From NCBI RefSeq assembly GCF_015706575.1, contig NW_024037053.1, forward strand, positions 1,302,001 to 1,366,000: a stretch of 64,000 nt of DNA, read 5' to 3'. The position numbers were made by a program, and so were the translations under genes. The notes under the pieces are model-generated. The model ran no database searches and was not told the DNA's origin. It saw nothing but the letters and a program-made list of their open reading frames with translations. Within the stretch, counting starts at the first letter, position 1; each line of letters starts with the position of its first letter. Of the stretch, positions 35,776-47,806 are shown one piece after another. The DNA is from Patiria miniata. Taxonomy: Eukaryota > Echinodermata > Asteroidea > Valvatida > Asterinidae.

Positions 35776-36720
35776 GTCTCTGCTGCTTGTACAAAGCAAG
35801 AGAAATCTGCAAAGATAAAAGAAATATATTTAATATTTTACTTTTTCGTTCACATTCGAAGCACAACCAATTCCAAACTATCGGATTGAGAACAACATGC
35901 CACTTCTCGAAGACTAAGAAAAAAATTTGAAAATGAATAAATGAAAAATACATCTAATCCCTTTTGCTTATTACCTCAAGAATTGGTGAAGACTTGCTCT
36001 GCAAGCAGGTCATCAGTCCTTCCGTCGGTCCTCCTCCCTGCTTCCGGTTCCTTGGAATTCAGAATTGATCATATCTTTGTCCAGAATGATATCTCATCTC
36101 TGCTGCTTATACGAAGCAAGAGGAATCTGCAAAGATAAAAGAAATATTTTTAATATTTTACTTTTTCGTTCACATTCGAAGCACATCCAATTCCAAACTA
36201 TCGGATTGAGAACAACATGCCACTTCTCGAAGACTGAGAAAAAAAAATGAAAATGAATAAATGAAAAAAAAAAAAAACTAAATCCCTTTTGCTTATTACC
36301 TCAAGAATTGGTGAAGACTTGCTCTGCAAGCAGGTCATCAGTCCTTCCGTCGGTCCTCCTCCCTGCTTCCGGTTCCTTGGGATTCAGAAGTGATCGCATC
36401 TTCGTCCAGAATGATATCTCATCTTGTAGACCGTCATCTCTGCCAGAAGATTAGAAGGAACACACAGTCATGTAAGAAAATGTGTGCGGGACATTATTTT
36501 CCTCTAGATTTATTTTTTTTAATATAAGGCATCATTAATCGCAGACACATCAAGCAGAGCAACTTGAAACATCCTAAGACGTTTTTCGAAAGGAAAACAA
36601 CATTAATATTTTTACCTGGGAAATCAGTGATGGGATGCCCGGCAAGCAGGGTCCTCAGTCATCCGGTGTTCCTCCTCCCTGCTTCCGGTTCCTCCGTGTC
36701 ATCAGCTTTTGACATGAGCA
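35776..36720. repeat. 330-bp tandem duplication with a partial third copy
   Basis: Two copies (about 35776-36105 and 36106-36440) are nearly identical, sharing CTCTGCTGCTT, AAAGATAAAAGAAATAT, CATTCGAAGCACA, GAAGACTTGCTCTGCAAGCA and CTGCTTCCGGTTCCTTGG. A third fragment near 36600-36720 repeats GCAAGCAGG, TCCTCCTCCCTGC and TTCCGGTTCCT. The second copy has gained poly-A. No gene is seen. Confidence 0.85.
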
Positions 36721-37539
36721 CTCTGGTTAACTGGTCCTTCTAATCTAATTGCAAGTTGCTGAAAATAAAAGAAGTCTTCCTAGCGGAGCTAGGTTATGTT
36801 ACTACATGTACAGTGGTTTCCTGATCAAATTTGTGGTGCTGTGGTATAAAGAGAAGGAGACGTATATTAATGGTCCTTACCTGACCACTATTAAGATACA
36901 CTCATAGAAAAAGGGTAACTTACTTTAGGTCTGTAAATGGTTGCAAAGTATCTAACATGTAGACGGTGAAGATAATCCAGTTAGTGGCCCCTACCTGACC
37001 ACTAGTGGATTCAACCGTTGAGAAAGAAAGCTTAGGTTATTCTAAATATATATGGCCTATACTGATCGCGAAGATGATAATTCCAGTATGGACATTGGAC
37101 AAAGCAACGCGCACCGGTTCAAAGGGAAACAACATTCACATTGCAGACCAGTTTTGATCGGACTTATCAGAATTGAAAATTACCATCGATCAAAACCTCA
37201 ACTTGTGTTGTGCTTGTTAAAAAAAAAAATCAACTGATGAACATTGTTTCACCCTGTAAGTTCAGGTTATATACTATACAGAGCGATTATAAAGTGTATC
37301 CGACGTAACAGGCGTCATTACACCTGATTTACAATCAACTAAGTTGACACAATGGCCCTAACACAAAGGCAATTATCGATCATTGCGAATCGGATATAAA
37401 ACAAATCACAAACAATAATGATACATGTCAGTAAGACACATTACTACAAGGATCAGAGACTATTATCACTTGTCGCAAAATAATCATGGAATCATTGAAA
37501 CCATCATTCTGATTACGTTTCACGACCGTAATGTTTAAC
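36721..37539. other. Spacer between tandem arrays
   Basis: Contains a loose repeat near 36860-37010 (GGTCCTTACCTGACCACTA and GCCCCTACCTGACCACTAG). No exon is supported. Confidence 0.4.
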
Positions 37540-40500
37540 GGAATGCGTAAGAGCTGCACATGGCCCTATACATGTAGAGCAATATATCTCCAAGAAAATT
37601 TTGTCACATGGACAAATAAAGTAGATATTTAAACATGGCCCAATAGAGTATTTCACTCCATGAACCACAGTGAAGTTACAACAGGTGAGGAACACATAGA
37701 GTATACAAGAAAACGTAGATCCACCATTAATCAAATAGCTATTGATACTTAACTGCACCACATGGCCCTAAAATAACTTTGCATAATTAGATATATATGT
37801 TACAAAAACAAATTAAGACATGTTCACATGGCCCTGGAAACCTGTACATAATCTGTCAACATAAGTACAGAGGATAACGCAAGAAAAATTGGGTTTGGCA
37901 GAAATCTCTACAAAATGGCGATGAAAGTTTTGAACACATGGCCCCATGATTTTTTTTCACAATGAGAATCAATGTAGAACGACGACAAAATGCACGATAG
38001 ATGCGACTGGAATTTTAAAAAGTTTGATTCGTACACACGGCCCTGAATATCTAACACGAATTGTTACGAACGGAAACAAACATATATTCCGTACAAACGT
38101 GACCGTATTCATCCCAGCTCACAATACCTATACATGTAGAGGATTTTTTTTAACAATAGATCTCCAAGAAAAACTTTTGTCGCACAAACAAATAAAGTAG
38201 ATTTAAAACATGGCCCTTTAGAGTATTTTACTTCATGAACCACGGTGAAGTTGCAGGTGAGGAATACACAGGGTACACAAGAAAACGTAGATCGAACATT
38301 AGAGCTTTTTTAAGCTTCAAAATAGCTATTGATACTTAACACATGTCCATTCACGGCACCACATGGCCCTAAAATAATTTTGCATAATAGACAAATGTTT
38401 AACAAAAACAAAGTAAGACATGTTCACATGGCCCTGGAAACCTGTAAATAATCTGTCAACAAAAGTACAGAGGATAACACAAGAAAAATTGGGTTTGGTA
38501 GAAATCTCTACAAAACGGCGATGAAAGTTTTGTACACATGTACCCATGAACCACGGTGAAGTTGCAGGTGAGGAATACACAGAGTACACAAGAAAACGTA
38601 GATCGAACATTAGAGCTGTTTTAAGCTTCAAAATAGCTATTGATACTTAACACGTCCTTACCCTGGACCACATGGCCCTAAAAACTTTGCATGAATAGAA
38701 AGATATTTTACAAAAACAAAGTAAGACATGGTCACATGGCCCTGGAAACCTGTAAATAATCTGTCAACATAAGTACAGAAGATAATAAAATAAAAGAAAT
38801 GGGCGGGCAGAAATCTCTACCAAAGTTTTGTACACATGGCCCTATGATTTTTTTTCACAATGAGAATCAATGTAGAGCGACGAGAAATGCTCGATAGATG
38901 CGACTGGAATTTTAAAAAGTTTGATTCGTACATATGGCCCTAAATATCTAACACGAATTGTTACGAACGGAAACAAACATTATATTCCGTACAAACGTGA
39001 CCCTATTCATCTCAGCTCACAATACCTAAATATGTAGAGGATTTGTTAACAATAGATCTCCAAGAAAAAAAATTGTCGCACAGACAAATAAAGTAGATTT
39101 TAAAACAAGGCCCTTTAGAGTATTTTTTCTTCATGAACCACGGTGAATTTGCAGGTGAGGAATACACAGGGTATACAAGAAAACGAAGATCGAACATTAG
39201 AGTTTTTTAAGCTTCAAAATAGTTATTGATACTTAACCCATGTCCATTCACGGCACCACATGGCCCTAAAATAACTTTGCATAATTAGAAAGATATGTTA
39301 CAAAAACAAAGTAAGACATGTTCACATGGCCCTGGAAACCTGTAAATAATCTGTCAACATAAGTACAGAAGATAACGCAAGAAAAAATATGGGCGGGCAG
39401 AAATCTCTACCAAAGTTTTGTACACATGGCCCTATTTTTTTTTCACAATGAAAATCGATGTAGAACGACGAGAAAATGCTCGATAGATGCGACTGGAATT
39501 TGAAAAAGTTTGATTCGTACATATGGCCCTAAATATCTAACACGAATTGTTACGAACGGAAACAAACATTATATTCCGTACAAATTACGTGACCCTATTC
39601 ATCTCAGCTCACAATACCTAAATATGTAGAGGATTTTTTTACAATAGACCTCAAAAAATAATTTGTCGCACAGACAAATAAAGTAGACTTTAAAACAAGG
39701 CCCTTTAGAGTATTTTACTTCATGAACCAAGGTGAAGTTACTGGTGATGAATACACAGGGTACACAAGAAAACGTAGATCGAACATTAAAGCTTTTTTAA
39801 GCTTCAAAATAGCTATTGATACTTAACACATGTCCATTCACGGCACCACATGGCCCTAAAATAATTTTGCATAATTAGAAAGATATTTTACAAAAACAAA
39901 GTTGGTCACTTGGCCCTGGAATCCTGTAAATAATCTGTCAACATAAGTACAGAGGATAACGCAAGAAAAATTGGGTTTGGTAGAAGTCTCTACAAAACGG
40001 CGATGAAAGTTTTGTACACATGGCCCTAGAATTTTTGTTTTCACAATGAGTTTCAATGTAAAACGACGAGAAAATGCACGATAGACGCGATTGGAATTTG
40101 AAAAAGTTTGATTCGTACACATGGCCCCTAACACGAATTGTTACGAACGGAAACACACCTATAATTATTCCGTACCAACGTGACCCTATTCATCTCACAA
40201 TCATACCATTTTTTTTAACGGTAGATCTCCAAGAATTGTTTTGTCACACAGACAAACAAAGTAGATTTTTAAAAACGGCCCTATAGAGTTTTCACTCCAT
40301 GAACCACAGTGAAGTTACAACAGGTAACGAATACGTAGAGTATACAAGAAAACGTAGTCCAACAGTAAATAGCTATTGATACTTAACACATGTCCATACA
40401 CTGCACCACATGGCCCTAAAATAAATTTGCATAAAAAATTAGAAAGTTCCTGATGGAATCCTAACGCAAGAAAAATTGGGTTTGGCAGAAACCGTAGGGC

Positions 40501-40860
40501 GATGAAAGTTTTGTACACATGGCCCTAGGAATTTTTTAAAAATGAGAATCAATGTAGAACGACGAGAAAATGCATGATAGACGCGACTGGAATTTCAAAA
40601 AGTTTGATTCGTACACATGACCCTAAATATCTAGCACGAATTGTTACAAACGGGAAAAATATTTTGTACAAACATGACCCTATACATCTCACAATCATTG
40701 TCTTTAAATGTCAAGCAGGAAACATTATAATGTCAAGCAGGAGACATTATTGTGCAAGATTAAACAAAAATGTACAAATGTTGCATGTTTGGAAGAGAAG
40801 CAGAATGATTTTCTACACATGGCCCTACTCTGATTTCGACATAAAAATCCTTTCTAGATA
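37540..40860. repeat. 590-bp tandem array rich in ACATGGCCCT
   Basis: The junction word GATACTTAA recurs at about 37746, 38331, 38640, 39229, 39818 and 40377, giving units near 590 bp with one shortened unit of about 308 bp. Each unit contains the decamer ACATGGCCCT or a close variant four to six times, about 28 in all, each followed by a different but position-specific block (AAAATAA, GGAAACCTGTA, ATGATTTTTTT, AAATATCTAACACG, TTTAGAGTATT). Single further copies occur at 40817 and 41183. Minus-strand frames of 60-100 residues are by-products of the repeat. Confidence 0.9.
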
Positions 40861-40914
40861 GCTAGCAGGTGCTACGTGGTTAAGCAGTTTAAAGTACTTG
40901 TAATCGTGTACATA

Positions 40915-41740
40915 ATCGTCTTCCAACTTGAACTCGAGTATTTTTTTTCGCACTCGAACTCAACACGAACTTGCAATTGTTAACGAACGATACATTTGTT
41001 ATTTAATCTACACCTAATCCATATCCATCATAATAATGATTGACAGTCATATTTTTTCAGATTCCACGTCCTATGATTTTTCCGCATTTATTTACTAGCC
41101 TTGAGGCTTATCACCTTCTAATTTATTTATTTATGTCTTTTTGAAAATCGTTTTCAATTGAACGGAGATCAATCAAAAGATACACATGGCCCTATCAAAA
41201 TTTCAAGTAGAAATTCATTCCCAGTTTAAACACCCATGCAGACATACATATGTTGTTTACTAACGCACCCATTTAACAGTTCGCACTCGGGCTCGAACAC
41301 GAACTTTGTTCGCACTCAAACTCAAACACGAACTCGTTATCGTGAACGAACGATACATTTGGCGTTTTAATCCATACCCGCAAGTCCATCGTCGTATTTT
41401 CTTCCCAAACACAAATCCGACAAAATTAATGATTTTAAAAACAATAGAAACAATTTAATGATTAACACTAACTTTGTTTGCACTCGAGTTCAACACGAAC
41501 TCGTAATCGTTCACGAACGATACATTCGCTGTTTTAATAAACCCGCAGGTCGATATCCATCGGTTTTATAGAACAAAATGATTGACAATCAATTTTTTTT
41601 TCCGATTTCACGGTTCTGCTTCCAAAATTTCTCCTCATTGATTTATTTTACCCTTGAGGATGTTTGCCTTTTATTTTATACATGTTACCTTTTTGAAAGT
41701 CATTTTCAATCGAATCGAGAGCGCGCTAGTGCTCATTTCG
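40915..41740. repeat. Diverged array with ACGAACGATACATT core
   Basis: A block with CACTCGAACTCAACACGAAC, a palindromic TCGTTCACGAACGA and then TACATT recurs near 40960-41005, 41280-41355 and 41470-41530. The first and third are followed by similar 200-bp stretches (ATTGACAGTCA/ATTGACAATCA, GCCTTGAGG/ACCCTTGAGG, TTTTTGAAA then TCATTTTCAAT). This is an old, partly degraded tandem array. Confidence 0.7.
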
Positions 41741-42014
41741 AATACATTTATATTGTCGGAATCGTACATTACCGACACCCAAAACGTTGGCATTGAGTAA
41801 AAAAAAAATACCTCCAATTTATTTTGCACATCCAAGCGGCAGTTTTTTTTTTATTCCTTTCCCATCTGAAACTTGGTAAGATTGTGTCTTAAGTAAGAAT
41901 CGTGCGGGGAGGTTCCTTGGAAAATTATAATTATTATCTTTAACTCTCTTTGTCTTCTTTACAAACAATCTCTTAATTACATCAACTTAATACATTATAA
42001 AATTGTTGGCGATG

Positions 42015-42322
42015 TAGTACCCATCAAGGGTGTCGTTCTTCTCATTAGTAGCACCCATCAAGGGTGTCGTCTTCTCAAATGTGGCACCCATCAAGGGTGT
42101 CGTCTTCTCAAATGTAGCACCCATCAAGGGTGAGGTCTTTCTCAATAGTAGCACCCATCAAGGGTGTCGTGTTAATAAATACAGTATTAGCACCCATCAA
42201 GGGTGTCGTCCTTCTCAATAGTAGTACCCATCAAGGGTGTCGTCTTCTCAAAAGTAGCACCCATCAAGGGTGTCGTCCTTCTCAAAATGTAGCACCCATC
42301 AAGGGCGTCGTCTTTCTCAATC
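42015..42322. repeat. 33-bp minisatellite with hairpin core, nine copies
   Basis: Nine copies of GTAGCACCCATCAAGGGTGT plus a variable CGTCTTCTCAAAT-type spacer, with units 33-39 bp. The core CACCC-ATCAA-GGGTG is a perfect short hairpin, kept in eight of nine copies; one has GGGCG and one spacer is enlarged (42148). Plus-strand frames reading APIKGVV are repeat by-products. Confidence 0.95.
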
Positions 42323-43149
42323 ATAATGCATGGATATACTTAAACGGCATTCCAATGGACATTATCCAACAAACATTTTACAGGATTATTTCGAAAAAGT
42401 TTTAATGAATGCATAATGAACATCTTTACACCATTAATTCTTTAAGGTAATTCCTTTGTCTTTATACAAAAATAATCAGCAAACTTATTGTTCTGATGTG
42501 GCAAAGCTCAAGGCAATGCCATTGATTCGACATTGATTTCTGTTGATATGATAACATCTCCTGGGGTCCGTCTTCATCGCAGATTCTTCAGTTTGCAAAA
42601 GTCCAAAACCTTTTTTTACACTTAAACCGGCGGTATTATTGCCAATGCGCAAGGCATTGCCAGGATAATGTTGGTAAAAATTAATAACTTTCGTTCCCTC
42701 CCCAATTCCCGAAGTTCCTAATTGTCTCGCAAGCTGCTATTTGCTCGCTTTTTGCAGAACGCTAAAGCTCCCTAAACTATATTCATTTATTATTATTATT
42801 TTATTACAACCTGCTCTTTATACACTTGTTTTATATATTTATACATGTTTATATGTTATTTGTGTACATAGCTTTGCCTTAATCTTTTTCTTTAAAAGGG
42901 AAAACCTCGTCGAGTTTTTTGTGACCTTAAGATTTAAATTGATATACATTTTTATATTATTTTCCATTATTAGAAAAGCTGTTCTTATGATTTTCATGCA
43001 GTAAAAGATACTTATTTTATACTATAATTATATTTTAAAGAGCTCCGCAATAGCTATCAGTTGATAAAATCAAGTGTTTTTTTTATCACGGAAGGTAGAC
43101 ATCTATCATCTGTTTTAATGAAATAATTAACTGATTTGGTATCGGGAAA
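42323..43149. other. A/T-rich spacer
   Basis: No exon or structured repeat recognised apart from short homopolymers and ATT runs near 42790. Confidence 0.4.
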
Positions 43150-43735
43150 TATGAATATCAAGATATCGTCAACCAGTGAATAATCATCTCTGGAATACGA
43201 TATCCTACAAGATATCATCTACCCGAGAAATATTTGACTTTCTCGAGAAGATAACATCTCACCCACAAGATATAGTCAACCCGAAAAATATTACTTTTCC
43301 TCGAGAAGACGACATGTCACCTAAAAGATATCACCAATCCGTGATGAAATATTGTCTCGGAAAGACGACATCTAACCTACAAGACATCATCCACCCGAGA
43401 TATATTTTTTTCTCGAGAAGATGACATCTGTCCAGCACGATATCTTCAACCCGAGAAATGTTTTCTTTCTTGGGAAGAGGATATTTCCCCTACAAGATAT
43501 CATCGACCAGAGAATTTTGTTCTCGAGAAGACAACATCTCACCCTACAAACAAGATATCACCAACCCGTGATGACACATTATCTCGGGAAGACGATGTCT
43601 TATTTACAAGATATCATCAACCCGGGAAATATTTTCTTCTCGGAAAGACGGCATCTCACCTACAAGATATCACCAACCCGTGAACAGTTTCTCGGGAAGA
43701 CGATATCATACCTACAAATAACATCGCGAAAACTA
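43150..43735. repeat. 56-bp minisatellite with dimeric periodicity
   Basis: About ten copies of a unit containing AAGATATCATCAACCCG, AATATTTTCTTCTCGAGAAG and ACGACATCTCACCTAC. Two variants alternate over part of the array: CATCAACCCGAGAAATAT and CACCAACCCGTGATGA, giving an approximate 112-bp dimer. TTCTCGAGAA is a perfect 10-bp palindrome present in several units. Plus-strand frames are by-products. Confidence 0.92.
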
Positions 43736-45801
43736 CCCCAAAGATGTCCTCCTATTTTATAAATGACGGATGCTCATCAACCCACGTATTAACCTTGGAG
43801 CTCAGTAATGTGTTTATACTTCAGTGTATATTTCAAAAACCAAGTTGATATTAAAAAGAAATTTTCTTATATTAATAAGATTGTATTTTTTTCCAATTAT
43901 AATGCACTACCTCGATACAGATTTTTATTCAACTATCATTAATACATTTTTTAACGATTAAGCTGCAATTTGCCCCAATGTTTTTACTGTGCCCCGAAAA
44001 GGTAATTTTTGTAACTTTGTAATTGTTTTGTTAATTAAAGGATTTTTATAAGTTAATTTTTACACCATGGCTGTGCCAGGTCACGCTCCCCTACGCTGCT
44101 GCTGGTGTGCTCGGCTGCCTACGCGCGCCATGTGCCTATACCCCCACCCACCCCGCCTTAATTCCTACGCCTTAACCTTAATCTTTATCGTTCACTTAAT
44201 ACAATCATAACTTTTCCTTATTTTCCTTCGTCCAAACGTCGAATTCCGCTGGTCTCAACAGCCAGTTCTCTCCAATTCGTATGAGCTTCAAATAATTCCG
44301 TCGGCTATCTTTTAAAATCTAAATTTATACAATCATAATCAAAATAATTCAGCTCTCCATATTTTTTCTTCCGTTGTCCTCTTGAACTTATTGTAGCAGT
44401 TATAATATAAAAAAAAGTTACCCAAGAGCTAATGGTGTAAAGTTCATTATTTTGAGCAATTTGTACAAATTTGAAATCCGTGGATACATTGTCCATAAAA
44501 TGTATTTTTGTCCATTGGAATGCCGCCATATAATACTCTTAAAAGTGTGCTTGCATTAAATAATTTCAGGTTAATGATAAAATCTGTTGGCTCCGTTGTT
44601 AACTCCTCGAATTCATGGTGTTCAGGTTTCTCATTTCATCTTTAAATCATTAAATAAAAGCTCGAAACTATTTGTCCTGTTAAAATTTAAACCAGTGATT
44701 TTAATACAATGATAACAAACAGGCAAACCAAATTCCAAGGAACCCTCCATCCTTAACCTAAACATGTTTACTCCAACTGTTGAGTAAACCCCTAAAAAGC
44801 CCCTTGCTGGAATGTCTTTGAAAGTTTAGCAAAGACGGTGCACCTGGCCGCATACCGCGCGCGCGGCCTTTCGACTTTTCGACCAATAAAAATCCTCGGA
44901 GTCTATGAACACGCCCACACTACGCCGGCCACGAGCGTCTCACGTGCTCGACTCCGGCACTGGCTCTCGATTTCGCTCGTGAAGCAATGCGTGAAATGCA
45001 CAATGCACCAAAAGGCACATACATGACTTTTGTATATATTTTTGACAAAAATGTCGTAGGTATTCACATGCAAATTACTCTAAGTCAAAAGGGCTTTCGC
45101 CTACAGGAATGGCATGTCAACGTACAATGTTTGGCAATGCAAGACAAACTCAATGTATAGGAGACTCAAAATGGACGCCATTTTGTTGGCAACAAACACA
45201 CATGTATCATGCTTATTCTAATAATATCTAGATATATTAAAATGAGATACTTAAAGAGAAGATTTTATCGCACAATATAAAAACAAAGCAAAGCACAACC
45301 TCATGTACAAATTGCAATACACTTTGCTTATTGTAAATAACATTTTTTTTTAAATGCATTAAATGCGATTTAAGGATCAAACTCAAAGAGAGGAATTTTT
45401 ATGGCTCCACTTTTAATACTTGGAAGTGAGGTTTAAAATGCAAGCGGAAATATCAGCTGCCTTATTGCTCAAAATGCAGAATATTGAGATGCTTTTTCCT
45501 CTTTTGTTTCTGTGTGACCGGAGAAGATAAAGTGTCACTCACCTCGGTAGTTTCTTATTTAAAGTGGGACTTACCCCCGACGAACTCCAAAAGCTTGACT
45601 TCAGTATTTTCCAAAACGTCATTCAGATCATTCGACAAAGTTAATATTTCACAAAAAATCCATGTGTCCACTCAGTTCAGTTCAGCACAAAATGAGCATT
45701 CAAAGGAATGCAGTTGGAAGCCCGTTTCAGTTCAGTCTCTAAAACAAAAGTTATGACAAGTTCTGTAGGCCTACAGCAAAGTTCAAGTCAGTTTTTCAAT
45801 A
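43736..45801. other. Spacer with a CpG-rich patch upstream of the small membrane-protein gene
   Basis: Mostly A/T-rich. A CpG-rich stretch at about 44835-45000 (CCGCGCGCGCGG, CACGAGCGTCTCACG) stands out from its surroundings and could be a promoter-associated island, about 800 bp upstream of the predicted start codon at 45802. The open frame at 45484-45756 has no recognisable domain. Confidence 0.4.
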
Positions 45802-47556
45802 ATGGGTGACGATGCCGCCACAATGTCTGTGTCGAAATGCTGCAGTGACCCCTTACATGAGGCCGGTTTTCTGGTCGAATTGCAAGACTCCAAGCGTCCA
45901 CATTTGATGTTTTTCGCGACCATGACGACTCCAGGGTATGATGTACAAGTTTCCGCGTTGGGGGCTTGAAGCTGGACGGTAGACTCGGAGGTTAAAGTCT
46001 CAAGTTGCTGGTGAATTTTGAGGCATTTTTTGTGCGACTGACCAAAAATAGCGGGACTCGACTCGAGACATGGCGTGCTTCCTCCCAGCGTCCGTTGACC
46101 CCATTCTCGGTGATTTTACACGGCGTAATGATATGGAGGTGAACAGTGTCATTTTTATATTGCTGGCTATTGCTCCGCACTGGGGTCATTGCGCTGCCTT
46201 GGGTCCAAGTACTCAGTGTGTATTTCTCCGCATACTAATTTTCTCCACTTAGACCCATTTTAAACATAATGCCAAAAATTCATCGTGAATGGAAATGGTC
46301 ATTTAAAGAAAAAGAAACAAATATGAAGCAATAGTTTTATTTCCAGATCGAGTAGCATCAATTTCGGGGGGAAATGCCCTATTTTTGTTTAAAGACGGGA
46401 GGACATTCCAGGAAGTATCCGTGACGTAGCACGCGTGGCTCGCGTGGCCTGTCATTGGTCAGAAGTATGTAGGCGGCGTCTTCTCGTCAATTTAGCCAAT
46501 TTGATTGGACGAAGGAGTCTGTTAAAAAAAATGATCAGACGATAAATGTTGTTCATTGATACCGTGCAGGGTGACGTTTTAGCCAATTTTCTGCTAGATT
46601 TGACAGACTGCTTGGAACAAAACCCGCCCTAGCAGAAAATCTAACATAAGGAAAGTTTTAGCAGATGTCTAGCAGAATTTCGAAAATCGGTGATCCTATA
46701 GTAAAATAAAATATACTAGATTTTGTATTGAGCATGCGAACCCTTGAATAGCGGGGACGCAGGCATGGCAGCTATGCTAGACCATGGTCCGTGGCTAGAC
46801 ACACGCCAATTAAAAAACATATTGTCCTACGTATTTTTAAAGGAAACTTTATATATATGTTTTTAATTTTATTTGTTTTTGTTTTTCAAAGGATTACCTT
46901 TTTTTTTAAAGAAAATTGTATAACATCTATATTTGAGTATAGTGTTTGTAATGTGCTTCATGTAATTCTTGGTGATATAGCAGATTTTTGTTAGATCTAG
47001 CAGAACTTTGAAATGCATCTGGCAGAATTTTGCAATTTTCATCTGGTCACATTGAATCTTCCAATGTTGCACATCAAGACCGATCACTGGACGGCATTTT
47101 CATTAAATACAACCCGTATTTCTTCAATTATTGCCCAAACAACGAGGGTGTTATTTTTCCAGCATGAAGTTGATTTCATAGTCGGACGGTATTTTTGGCA
47201 CGTTTTCATCACTACATACGGTTCTTTCGGTCATATATTATTGTCAGATAGTTTCTCATGAAATTAAAGCTACTTATGTTACACATAATGATACTTGTCT
47301 GTACAAAAATTTCAATTTAATTATATGTTTTGAGTTATTTCCTAAACAACGAGTTTGTTGATTTTTCTTCAATTCAATAGTGAGGCTCCGGCCGTGTTCT
47401 TTGTCAGCCTGCTGCTGGCACACACAGCAGGCTATTGTATGTCTGTGCCTGCTGCGCTCGCGTTGTCGCTGTATGTGACCACTATTTATGGTGTGCGCCC
47501 TCTATTGAAAGAAATTAAAGCGTACAGTGACGAATTTTGTGATGAACAACCAAAAT
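45802..47556 (+). CDS. Candidate small membrane-protein gene, at least two exons
   Basis: Exon 45802-45935 starts with an ATG in good context (A at -3, G at +4) and ends at a GTATGA donor, leaving two bases. Exon 47381-47556 follows an AATTCAATAG acceptor, supplies the one base needed and ends at a GTAAGT donor. Both have G/C-richer, coding-like codon use inside A/T-rich DNA. The joined frame gives about 103 residues: a soluble N-terminal part with a Cys-Cys pair and the start MGDDAATMSVSKCC, a hydrophobic stretch at residues 48-80 long enough for one or two membrane spans, and a charged C-terminal part (residues 84-103). Reading past the donor adds Cys-Lys and a stop, so the second exon may be terminal, or further exons may lie downstream; none was found. 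No family was recognised. A MITE sits in the intron. It could instead be a chance pairing of open frames. Confidence 0.5.
46571..47050. mobile_element. MITE, GTGACCGT family, in the small gene's intron
   Basis: Begins GTGACGTTTTAGCCAATTTT and ends ATCTGGTCAC. Interior words CTAGCAGAATTTCGAAA and CTAGCAGAACTTTGAAATGC match copies at 16791 and 21560. The middle (46730-46960) is unrelated, so it may contain an insertion. Confidence 0.6.
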
Positions 47557-47806
47557 GTAAGTAAGTCTTTGTTATGTTTTGGGTCAAAGGATGTGTCTTC
47601 TGTGTTCTTATTTTTTGGATTGTCGGGAACCTTAAGAAGTGATGCATTTTTGGGTTGGTCTATTTGATGTACATTTGTTGATCAATCCATCTATGGCATT
47701 TCTAGGAGCATGAAACGAATGTCAATTTTTCGCAACATGACTGCGCAGCGCTTGTGCGGTGGCCATTTTTGTTTACATGATCGATGATGCATCGTGTATC
47801 ATAGCC

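Noticed and set aside
37513-40600. Minus-strand frames of 60-100 residues such as 38326-38631 and 39856-40134
   Set aside because: They repeat with the tandem unit and carry no domain or consistent frame between copies.
42015-42322. CRISPR-like array
   Set aside because: Regular spacing is from a minisatellite: the 'spacers' are also repeats of each other, and the genome is eukaryotic.
45484-45756. Open frame of 90 residues with a hydrophobic start
   Set aside because: Weak signal peptide-like start but no domain, no splice link in phase with the neighbouring exons, and A/T-rich composition.
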